DNA of 12,408 bases from assembly GCA_049416425.1 (NCBI GenBank), contig JBMSHD010000068.1, forward strand, positions 1 to 12,408, in the 5' to 3' direction. Below, in pieces: positions 1 through 6,219 of this stretch. Below the pieces are notes generated by a model. That model did no database searches and had not been told where the DNA came from. It worked only from the letters and a program-made list of their open reading frames with translations. Position 1 is the stretch's first letter; each line of letters begins with the position of its first letter. A program made the translations under genes and the position numbers. This DNA comes from JBMSHD01 sp049416425. Its GTDB lineage: Bacteria > Pseudomonadota > Gammaproteobacteria > Francisellales > Francisellaceae.

Positions 1-2
1 TC

Positions 3-28
3 GATTTTGTATATGGATATACAAAATC
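3..28. repeat. Perfect 26-bp palindrome upstream of the first gene
   Basis: Two 12-base arms (GATTTTGTATAT and ATATACAAAATC) flank a 2-base GG centre with no mismatch. It ends 4 bases before the ATG at 33. It could be an operator for a dimeric regulator or a hairpin in the mRNA. Because the reading frame of the next gene is open through it, it could instead lie inside coding sequence. The dyad is seen directly; its role is inference. Confidence 0.6.
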
Positions 29-32
29 TATT

Positions 33-860
33 ATGAGGCCCGAGGCACCAAGTTTAGCCGAAGTTTATTACAGAGAGCCACAGCGGTTTGACTCTGTTGT
101 TGGTTGCGAGATGGCGGCGGTGATGTTGTATTGGTTTTATTATGGTAAAAGAGATGGCATTGATGCGCTGGTGAAGCGTTATTATCAGTGTCATGTTGGT
201 GCTGTTTCGGCGGTGAGTTTTAAATCCTGGACGGCTAAATGGGCGCAAGAGCAGGGGCTGTTGGATAGCGATAACTGGTTAAAACAGGCCAGAGGGCATG
301 ATCTGTATGATTTACGCAAAGAGACGGCCAGAATTGCCTTTTTGATCGCACTCAATAAACACGACTTGAATCTGATCACACCAGAGGCGGTAGCATTGCT
401 GAAGACGGATAAAGAGAAAAACACCAGAAAATCATCGTTTAAGTTTGTTTTTCACAATTTGAACGCGATGGAAAACATGTCGTTTTCACAGCGGAATAAA
501 TGGGCAAATTTATTGCTGATGCCATTGAATACAAATATCGTTGCCAATGATGGACAAAATGCCTGGGTTTCCTATAGCTCGGCGATAAGTCGTATTGAGA
601 AAAATCATATGTATGATGCCTACATCTCAGGCAGAACCAGCTTTTCAGACCCGCTGATGAATTATGAACAGGCAATTAATCTGGCGTTATTGTCACAGCT
701 GGAAAAAGTAAAAAATTCTGATCTGCCTGTATTGGAAGCCATTGATGAGCAGGCCGATCAATCGCTTATTCGAATCTGGCAATATATGCGTTCGTATTTA
801 ACGGCAGAAAATACCCAAAATGTCACTACTGAATCAATGCTTCAAAGTCTCCTGTTTTGA
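33..860 (+). CDS. Unrecognised CRISPR-adjacent protein, possibly the C-terminal part of a longer gene
   Basis: I do not recognise this 275-residue protein. The ATG at 33 has no convincing Shine-Dalgarno sequence, and the frame stays open to the window edge (codons from base 3), so this may be the 3' end of a larger gene. The composition looks soluble and mostly helical: an aromatic-rich N-terminal part (MLYWFYY near residues 31-37), a basic stretch around residues 125-137, and a C-terminal helical region. I see no signal peptide, obvious membrane span, Walker motif or nuclease motif. It ends 134 bases before the first CRISPR repeat and reads toward it, the place where cas6f (csy4) usually sits in type I-F loci. 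Its length and sequence do not resemble Cas6f as I know it. It could be a divergent effector subunit, an accessory defence gene or unrelated cargo. I am confident it is coding and unsure of function. Confidence 0.7.
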   Translation: MRPEAPSLAEVYYREPQRFDSVVGCEMAAVMLYWFYYGKRDGIDALVKRYYQCHVGAVSAVSFKSWTAKWAQEQGLLDSDNWLKQARGHDLYDLRKETARIAFLIALNKHDLNLITPEAVALLKTDKEKNTRKSSFKFVFHNLNAMENMSFSQRNKWANLLLMPLNTNIVANDGQNAWVSYSSAISRIEKNHMYDAYISGRTSFSDPLMNYEQAINLALLSQLEKVKNSDLPVLEAIDEQADQSLIRIWQYMRSYLTAENTQNVTTESMLQSLLF

Positions 861-936
861 CCAATGTTTTTTTGACAACTTAAACATCCACGCAAAATCA
901 AGGGTTTGCGAGGCATCCCAAAAAACATTGGTCAAA
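856..936. repeat. 17-bp perfect inverted repeat spanning the gene end and CRISPR leader
   Basis: The arm at 856-872 (TTTGACCAATGTTTTTT) is exactly complementary to the arm at 920-936, with 47 bases between. A nested 6-bp dyad, CGCAAA (891-896) and TTTGCG (905-910), sits in the loop. The left arm contains the TGA stop of the upstream gene. The structure could fold in RNA as a terminator for the gene arriving from the left, or be a protein-binding site in the CRISPR leader. Arm identity is seen; function is inference. Confidence 0.6.
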
Positions 937-959
937 TGCCTAAAATAGGGCTGAAACCA

Positions 960-987
960 TTGCAATTAAAGGATTTCAGTGTAAAAT
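960..987 (+). promoter_or_regulatory. Probable CRISPR leader promoter
   Basis: TTGCAA at 960-965 and TAAAAT at 982-987 are separated by 16 bases, a fair sigma-70 promoter. The expected start lies at about 994-995, the first base of repeat 1. The -10 region lies in a 12-base palindrome, GTAAAATTTTAC (981-992). Its position just before the repeats, on the side away from the degenerate repeat, fits a leader. A weaker candidate with a perfect TTGACA -35 is at 872-877. Confidence 0.5.
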
Positions 988-994
988 TTTACGG

Positions 995-1324
995 GTTACT
1001 GGCAGCGTATGCCACTTAGAAAGATGATCATTGGTATTGACGTCACACAGGGCAGTTATTGGCAGCGTATGCCACTTAGAAATATGATTTGCCAGGCAAA
1101 ACCCTTGAACATGTGTTATTGGCAGCGTATGCCACTTAGAAATTTTCCGGGGTGTTTCAAACTCTTACCGTTAATGTTATTGGCAGCGTATGCCACTTAG
1201 AAACACATCCGATATCAAAGCCGCCAATGCAGTTGAGTTATTGGCAGCGTATGCCACTTAGAAATGACAGAAATCCAGCTGGTAGTGAAATGATGAGTTA
1301 CTGGCCGCATACGCCACTTAGAAG
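995..1324 (+). CRISPR. Type I-F CRISPR array, 6 repeats and 5 spacers
   Basis: The 28-base repeats start at 995, 1055, 1115, 1176, 1237 and 1297. Spacers are 32, 32, 33, 33 and 32 bases. The repeat has the type I-F layout: GTTAT, stem TGGCA, 5-base loop GCGTA, stem TGCCA, and the 8-base handle CTTAGAAA left on crRNA after Cas6f cleavage. Repeats 2-5 are identical. Repeat 1 has C instead of T at position 5. Repeat 6 is degenerate (C at 5, C at 10, A at 13, C at 16, G at 28) and loses the loop-closing pair. Decay at this end and the handle orientation agree that transcription runs left to right from the leader at about 861-994. The stem sequence differs from the common CTGCC/GGCAG type. No cas genes are recognisable here; they may lie to the left or elsewhere. 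Confidence 0.96.
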
Positions 1325-1498
1325 AAAAAACAGAAGCGTTGGGCATGGAAAAAAATTCATGATCGCAATGAAGCCTTGGATCGTCGGGTTTATAGCTTTG
1401 CCGCACTCGAGATTTTAAACCTGGATATGGAGCAGATTCATCGGCAGCGATTAGAAACAGAAAGCTCAATGGGCTGGCTTGATGCCTCGAGCTGTTGA
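1322..1498 (+). pseudogene. C-terminal remnant of phage terminase large subunit (GpA-like)
   Basis: One frame reads about 58 codons to TGA at 1496-1498. It contains WKKIHDRNEALDRRVYSFAA followed by LEILN, closely resembling the conserved C-terminal end of lambda GpA-type terminase large subunits (the R-N-E-A-L-D-C-R-V-Y-A-L-A-A region). There is no start codon, and the preceding in-frame codon, inside the last CRISPR repeat, is TAG (1319-1321). The ATPase and most of the nuclease domain are absent. It is therefore a relic that begins at the CRISPR junction. The usual Cys of the motif is Arg here. The family call rests on motif recognition without a database search. It suggests the locus once lay in, or recombined with, a prophage. 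Confidence 0.75.
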
Positions 1499-1534
1499 GT
1501 CATCGCCACAGTGTCAGATGATTAATCTTAATCT

Positions 1535-1825
1535 TTAAAAAATCAGGGTGTAGAGGAAATAAAACGGAGTAATGACGACAGCGAGAAGCCATGGCGCTGC
1601 AAAAAGGATAACAAGAACCGCCAAAACAAAGGCAATGGGTTTCATCACTAGACTCTCAAGAACGTCAGCACCGGTTATAACTGATCCTGACTCAAGAGGT
1701 GGGTTTTTCACGTTGTGGCGCCATTCGCGAATAAGCGATACAACATAAGAAGCGGCAATGTAAAGCGTTAACGACACGACATAGGAGCCGAACAAGACTA
1801 ATAGTAAAACCAGTAAAAAATGCAT
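1535..1825 (-). CDS. Small membrane protein with two hydrophobic segments
   Basis: A 96-residue protein that I do not recognise. Residues 2-32 are strongly hydrophobic, residues 33-61 form a polar loop with a basic start (REWRHNVK), and residues 62-96 form a second hydrophobic segment running to the C-terminus. This implies a two-helix or hairpin inner-membrane protein. A Shine-Dalgarno GAGG at 1833-1836 lies 7 bases before the ATG, and a promoter lies just upstream, so expression is likely. It converges on the terminase relic and stands alone between the phage/CRISPR segment and the transporter gene. It could be phage or mobile-element cargo or an ordinary small membrane protein; nothing in the sequence decides. 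Confidence 0.75.
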   Translation of the reverse strand: MHFLLVLLLVLFGSYVVSLTLYIAASYVVSLIREWRHNVKNPPLESGSVITGADVLESLVMKPIAFVLAVLVILFAAPWLLAVVITPFYFLYTLIF

Positions 1826-1852
1826 CGTATAACCTCATATTGATATGTTTAA

Positions 1853-1881
1853 ATTATAACCAAATGCAGGTCCAAAGTAAA
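1853..1881 (-). promoter_or_regulatory. Sigma-70 promoter for the small membrane protein gene
   Basis: On the minus strand, TTTACT (1881-1876) and a perfect TATAAT (1858-1853) are 17 bases apart. The start would be near 1846, giving a leader of about 20 bases with the Shine-Dalgarno site at 1836-1833. Confidence 0.6.
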
Positions 1882-2000
1882 GAAATCGTGCATATTGCAG
1901 CACCAACAAAGCGAATTATAATTTCAAGCGGCTGTGATGGTTTAACCTGACTCTCTTTTTTCTGTTTGAATGTTTGTCAGCGCCAACGGATGGCATCAGG

Positions 2001-3164
2001 TTATGCAGCAATCTTATGAGCTTTGGTAGCGTGAAGCCGTTGGGTTTTATTTTTTCTTTTATAAAAATAAGCGGTAGGGATAACAAACAGCAGAATAATA
2101 ATACACGGTGAGGTTATCTGACCGATGACACTTTTGATGTTTAAGTTTAAAAGCAGTACGCCATAGATGATGATGAGCATAAAAAGGGTGGCAATGGTTT
2201 TATGTGCTTTTTGACTGCCGTCAGGTTTCATGAATTTAACCAGATTTTCGGTGGCCTCTTCGGCGCCAAAGAAAGTACCGATAAAGGCGCCGGTTAATAC
2301 CAGCATAGAGATAGCTGGTGTCAGATAGTGAAGAATCTGACTGGATGGAAAGGCCATGGCCAGTATGGTCAGTATTGAGGCATTGGCATAGGCCGGATTT
2401 TCTTTAATGCTATTGACGGTATCAGGCGGCAGTGCGTATTTGCAGGCTAAAATAAACAGGCAGATGATCAAGGTTAAAAAGAGGCAGGTCAGCAGGATAA
2501 GAAGACGTGCTTTTTTAGCGTCATGATGATAAGTGGTGGCAAAGCGCGGAATGATCGGGCTGAAATTCATGGCAAAAACCATCAGCGTGAAATAGCCAAA
2601 AACAAATCCACTGGGAGAACTCGAAATGGAAGAAGTGCTATCTTGCCAGAAGTAAGACAGGTATAAGCTGATAAAGACGATAGCGGCGATAAGAACAAAG
2701 ATGAAACTGGAGATGATTTTGATGGCTTTCTGTGTGTCTAAGAGGGATAAAAACACGAAAAACAGCGGTACAAAAAAGCTGATGATATAGGCGCTGTGCC
2801 ATTTCTCGGTATTAAATCCAAACAGATTGCCGAGGCTTATGACGTATTCCTGCAAGATGCCGATGGAATAGACCACAAGAATGGTGAAGGTGGCCAGAAA
2901 GAAAACAATAGAGAAAAAATTACCCCAGGCTTTGCCCATATCACGGTAGATGATTTCAGAGAGCGTGGCGGGTGTTTTTTGTTTTAGGATGACATTGGCA
3001 AGATGAACGTGACCGAATCCTATGATTGCGGCGGCTATAACACCGACAACAATAATGATAGAAGTTGAGCCTTCAATGGCCGTAACGGGAATATAGAGAA
3101 CACCGGCACCAAAAGCGGTTGCAAACAGGCTTAATACCCACAGATAATCTTTTGTCTTTAACAT
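2001..3164 (-). CDS. HAAAP-family amino-acid permease (serine/aromatic amino-acid type)
   Basis: A 387-residue inner-membrane transporter. The N-terminal segment with FATAFGAGVLYIPV is the helix-1 signature of the hydroxy/aromatic amino-acid permease family (SdaC, TdcC, Mtr, TyrP), which imports amino acids with protons. About eleven hydrophobic segments follow, ending in a basic tail (YKRKNKTQRLH). Length fits the family (about 400). I chose the start at 3164 because GGGGG lies six bases upstream; the in-frame ATG at 3200 has no ribosome-binding site and would add 12 residues. The gene is divergent from fumC across about 210 bases. A TACAAT box on the minus strand near 3230 is a possible -10 element, with no good -35. 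The SdaC-like subgroup (serine) is likely from overall look, but substrate cannot be fixed. Confidence 0.88.
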   Translation of the reverse strand: MLKTKDYLWVLSLFATAFGAGVLYIPVTAIEGSTSIIIVVGVIAAAIIGFGHVHLANVILKQKTPATLSEIIYRDMGKAWGNFFSIVFFLATFTILVVYSIGILQEYVISLGNLFGFNTEKWHSAYIISFFVPLFFVFLSLLDTQKAIKIISSFIFVLIAAIVFISLYLSYFWQDSTSSISSSPSGFVFGYFTLMVFAMNFSPIIPRFATTYHHDAKKARLLILLTCLFLTLIICLFILACKYALPPDTVNSIKENPAYANASILTILAMAFPSSQILHYLTPAISMLVLTGAFIGTFFGAEEATENLVKFMKPDGSQKAHKTIATLFMLIIIYGVLLLNLNIKSVIGQITSPCIIILLFVIPTAYFYKRKNKTQRLHATKAHKIAA

Positions 3165-3376
3165 TTTATACCCCCATTTTAGGACGTGTTGTTTATTCAT
3201 AACTGCAAAACCACATCGATTTTGTGCTATTGTATCGTCTGTTTTGCGATAGCGTTATGATTTAAGTCAAGGAATTCGATCAAATTGCAGAATCATTTTT
3301 AGAAATAAGTTATTTGAATTTCAGCGTCTTAAGTGCTTAAGTGATGGGTATTGTAGTTATGTTGAAGCGATATTTT

Positions 3377-4756
3377 ATGAAACAGCGTATTGAAAAAGAC
3401 AGCATTGGCGAGATCAGGGTTGATGAGGACAAATATTGGGGTGCCCAGACTCAGCGATCTTTAAAATATTTCTCAATTGGCAAGGATATCATGCCGATTG
3501 AAGCCATTCATGCCTTAGCGCTGATTAAAAAAGCTGCCGCTATTGCCAATCATGAGCTTGGGTATCTAAGCGCTGATAAGAAAAAATATATTTGTGAGGT
3601 TGCCGATGAGATTATGAAAGGAGATCTTGATCGCCATTTTCCACTTCATGTGTGGATGACAGGCAGTGGCACGCAAAGCAATATGAATGTCAATGAGGTG
3701 ATCTCAAATCGAGCCATTGAGTTATCGGGTGGCATCATCGGTAGTAAAGATCCGATTCATCCCAATGATGATGTCAACATGTCACAATCCTCTAATGATA
3801 CCTTTCCAACGGCCATGTATATCGCCAGCGCCAGACTCATTCACGATAAACTCATACCCGCCGTGGTAGAGATGGCCAAGATGCTCCATCACAAGGCAGC
3901 AGCATGGCGAGAGATCATAAAGATCGGTCGCACTCATATGCAGGATGCCGTGCCGCTGACTCTGGGGCAGGAGTTCTCGGGGTTTGCCGTGATTTTAGAT
4001 GAGAATGTGGTGAGATTAAAAACGGCACTTATCGATTTATATCGTCTGCCTTTGGGAGGCACGGCCGTCGGCAGTGGCATCAATGCACCTAAGGGTTTTG
4101 CCAAAGCGGCCTGTGATGAGATTGCCAAAATAGCGAAATTACCCTTTAGCTCGGCGGACAATAAATTTGCTGTTATGGGTTCTCATGATGCGGTGGTGGC
4201 GGCGATGGGGGCGATCAATACCCTGGCGAATTCATTGTATAAGATTGCCAATGATATCCGGCTTTTATCCTGTGGTCCGAGAGCCGGTTTTCATGAGCTT
4301 GAGATTCCCGCCAATGAGCCTGGATCTTCGATTATGCCGGGTAAGGTCAATCCAACCCAGTGTGAGGCGATGGCCATGGCGGCGGCTCAGGTTATGGGCA
4401 ATAACGTGGCGGTGACCATAGGGGGCGCTTCAGGGCTGCTGCAGATGAATGTCTACAAGCCACTGATGATTTATAATGTCATTCAATCCATTCATATACT
4501 GGCCGATTGCAGTCATAACTTCAGTGAATATCTACTCAAGGATACCAAGGCCAATACTCGGAAAATCGATTATTATCTTCATCAGTCGTTAATGCTTGTC
4601 ACCGCTTTGAGCCCCGAGATCGGTTATGATAAGGCTTCACACCTTGCGCATTATGCCTATGAGCATGATCTGTCTTTGTCTGAGGCCAATAAAAAGCTAG
4701 AGTTATTGAGCGAGGCGCGTTTCAATGAGCTGATGAAACCGGAGAATATGCTGTAA
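3377..4756 (+). CDS. fumC: Class II fumarate hydratase
   Basis: Interconverts fumarate and L-malate in the TCA cycle as a cytosolic, iron-free homotetramer. FumC-specific blocks are WGAQTQRS near the N-terminus, GSGTQSNMNVNEV, HPNDDVNMSQSSNDTFPTAM, GRTHMQDAVPLTLGQE with the active-site His near residue 187, and the mobile-loop signature GSSIMPGKVNPTQ with the catalytic Ser near residue 317. The aspartase AspA shares the fold, but WGAQTQRS and HPNDDVN are typical of fumarase. From the ATG at 3377 it is 459 residues, matching the family. In-frame ATGs at 3341 and 3359 would add 12 or 6 residues outside family homology; none has a strong ribosome-binding site, so the start is not certain. The gene stands alone, with its own terminator directly after the stop. 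Confidence 0.95.
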   Translation: MKQRIEKDSIGEIRVDEDKYWGAQTQRSLKYFSIGKDIMPIEAIHALALIKKAAAIANHELGYLSADKKKYICEVADEIMKGDLDRHFPLHVWMTGSGTQSNMNVNEVISNRAIELSGGIIGSKDPIHPNDDVNMSQSSNDTFPTAMYIASARLIHDKLIPAVVEMAKMLHHKAAAWREIIKIGRTHMQDAVPLTLGQEFSGFAVILDENVVRLKTALIDLYRLPLGGTAVGSGINAPKGFAKAACDEIAKIAKLPFSSADNKFAVMGSHDAVVAAMGAINTLANSLYKIANDIRLLSCGPRAGFHELEIPANEPGSSIMPGKVNPTQCEAMAMAAAQVMGNNVAVTIGGASGLLQMNVYKPLMIYNVIQSIHILADCSHNFSEYLLKDTKANTRKIDYYLHQSLMLVTALSPEIGYDKASHLAHYAYEHDLSLSEANKKLELLSEARFNELMKPENML

Positions 4757-4797
4757 GAGGTTGAGGAGGAATTCCTCTTCACCCTCTCCTTTGTTTT
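4756..4797 (+). terminator. Rho-independent terminator of fumC
   Basis: A nearly perfect 32-base palindrome (arms 4756-4771 and 4772-4787, about 15 of 16 positions pairing including one G-T) begins at the last base of the fumC stop. It is followed by CCTTTGTTTT. The centre is GGAATTCC, so the innermost bases must open as the loop. Confidence 0.75.
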
Positions 4798-4799
4798 AA

Positions 4800-5045
4800 C
4801 AGCTAAATATACAGACCGATCAATTAGCGCCTGCTAATTTAAAAGGCGCCTATTTTGGAGCGGGGAATTTCTCCTCATTTGGCATGATTCTGGGATCTTA
4901 TCTTGGTGGCGTATTACTGGCTTTTGCGTCGCGTCAGCTTCTTTATGAGAGCATGGCTGTGATTTGTCTTATGATTTTCGTGCTATACTCACAATCTATA
5001 AAACAAACTAATCATAAACTAAAACATGTTCAAATAGGCCTTTGA
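4800..5045 (+). pseudogene. C-terminal fragment of an MFS transporter
   Basis: An open frame of 81 codons with no start at its head (TAA precedes at 4797-4799) reads QLAPANLKGAYFGAGNFSSF, then GMILGSYLGGVLL, a further hydrophobic segment, a charged tail and TGA at 5043-5045. The LAP-x-x-L-(K/R)-G-x-Y-F-G pattern followed by G-x-x-L-G-x-x-L-G-G is typical of the region before the last helices of major facilitator drug/sugar exporters. Ten or so helices are missing, and fumC's terminator occupies the place of the upstream sequence, so this is a deletion relic. The substrate cannot be told. Confidence 0.7.
4964..4989 (+). promoter_or_regulatory. Possible extended -10 promoter for the ene-reductase gene
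   Basis: TGCTATACT (4981-4989) is a good extended -10 element (TGnTATACT). A weak -35-like TTGTCT lies at 4964-4969, with a short 14-base gap. The start would fall near 4996, about 90 bases before the ATG at 5086. It lies inside the MFS relic, so the relic's end may be kept as promoter sequence. Confidence 0.4.
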
Positions 5046-5085
5046 TAGCGGTTTTGAGCGTGGGATTATTGAGTAAGGAGAAAAA

Positions 5086-6144
5086 ATGAATTACGATTTG
5101 TTTACACCGATTAAGCTTGGCGATCTCTCATTAGATAACCGAATTATCATGGCACCTTTGACGCGATGCCGTGCCGATGATAAACGGGTGCCAAATGCGT
5201 TGATGAAGACCTATTATGAACAAAGAGCAAGCGCAGGTTTGATCGTCACCGAGGCGACGTCCGTCTCACCGATGGGGGTGGGTTATCCGAATACCCCCGG
5301 TATCTGGAATCAAGAGCAGATTGCCGGCTGGCAGAAAATCACCGAAGCGGTGCATACAAAAGGCGGAAAGATTTTTTTGCAATTATGGCATGTCGGCAGG
5401 ATTTCAGATCCTATCTATCTAGGAGGACAAAAGCCCTGGGCACCAAGTGCAATAAAACCGGCAGGCCATCCGAGTCTTTTGCGTCCAATCCGAGATTTCG
5501 TCACACCCAGAGCCATGACTGAAGCCCAAATCAAGCAGACCATTGCCGAATTCAGGCAGGCGGCGATCAATGCAAAATCTGCCGGTTTCGATGGGGTCGA
5601 GATTCACGGTGCCAATGGTTATCTTTTGGATCAGTTCTTGCAGGATAGCACCAATCAGCGGGACGATGATTACGGTGGCAGCCGGGAAAACAGAGCGCGA
5701 TTTATGCTTGAAGTCACCGATGTGGTCTGCGATGTCTGGGGTTCAAATCGAGTAGGAATGCATCTGGCACCGCGTTGTGATGCCCACGATATGGGTGATT
5801 CCGATGCCAAAGCGACATTCTCCCATATTGCCAGTGAGTTAGGCAAACGCAATCTAGCCTTTATCTTTGCGCGAGCAAACCTCGGCGAAGATGGGCTTCA
5901 TAGCGATTTAAAACAGATCTTTGGTGGCGCCTATATCATTAACCAGCAGCTGTCTAAATCAGAGGCCGAAAGAGAGATCAAAGCCGGTAATGCTGATGCG
6001 GCTGGATGGGGTCAGTTGTTTATCGCCAATCCCGATCTGGTTGAGCGCTTCAGAAAAGGGGCAACACGAAATGTGCCGGATTCAACCACATTTTATACCG
6101 GAGATGACAGAGGCTATATTGATTATCCGTTTATGAAGCTATAG
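5086..6144 (+). CDS. Old yellow enzyme ene-reductase, XenB/NemA-like
   Basis: A 352-residue FMN-dependent TIM-barrel oxidoreductase that uses NAD(P)H to reduce activated C=C bonds and, in this family, nitro-esters, nitroaromatics and N-ethylmaleimide. Visible hallmarks are the N-terminal NRIIMAPLTRCRA (FMN-binding strand), LQLWHVGR, the HGANGYLLDQF substrate-binding His/Asn pair with the proton-donor Tyr, the NQRDDDYGGSRENRARF segment, APRCDAHDMGDSD, and FIANPDLVERFR with the YIDYP C-terminal end. HxxN (rather than HxxH) and the DAHDMGDSD block resemble Pseudomonas XenB more than E. coli NemA. The Arg often found just before FIANPDL is Gln (GWGQLFIANPDL). The start is well supported by AAGGAG a few bases upstream. 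No TetR/NemR-type repressor gene is adjacent. The physiological substrate is unknown; electrophile detoxification is the usual inference. Confidence 0.93.
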   Translation: MNYDLFTPIKLGDLSLDNRIIMAPLTRCRADDKRVPNALMKTYYEQRASAGLIVTEATSVSPMGVGYPNTPGIWNQEQIAGWQKITEAVHTKGGKIFLQLWHVGRISDPIYLGGQKPWAPSAIKPAGHPSLLRPIRDFVTPRAMTEAQIKQTIAEFRQAAINAKSAGFDGVEIHGANGYLLDQFLQDSTNQRDDDYGGSRENRARFMLEVTDVVCDVWGSNRVGMHLAPRCDAHDMGDSDAKATFSHIASELGKRNLAFIFARANLGEDGLHSDLKQIFGGAYIINQQLSKSEAEREIKAGNADAAGWGQLFIANPDLVERFRKGATRNVPDSTTFYTGDDRGYIDYPFMKL

Positions 6145-6166
6145 CTGGCGCATTGATTTTGCTTAA

Positions 6167-6184
6167 GTAGTTATTAAAAACTAC
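6167..6184. terminator. Small hairpin between converging genes
   Basis: GTAGTT (6167-6172) and AACTAC (6179-6184) form a 6-bp stem with a 6-base A/T loop, in the 75-base gap between the ene-reductase and ASCH genes. No clear T-run follows on either strand, so a terminator role is only possible. Confidence 0.25.
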
Positions 6185-6219
6185 CCCGTCGAGCAGGCTA
6201 TTGCTGGCTTGCGTAGAGC

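Noticed and set aside
1009..1418. Open frames running through the CRISPR array on both strands
   Set aside because: They are made of repeat sequence (repeating W-Q-R-M-P-L-R units) and spacers, with no ribosome-binding sites; the array explains them.
1443..1457. A truncated seventh CRISPR repeat: GGCAGCG followed by TTAGAAA
   Set aside because: The two 7-base matches lack the second stem half and fall within the terminase-like reading frame about 120 bases past the last repeat. Chance is the simpler reading.
3377..4756. Aspartate ammonia-lyase instead of fumarase
   Set aside because: The protein shares the superfamily loop with AspA, but the WGAQTQRS, HPNDDVN and overall sequence pattern fit FumC.
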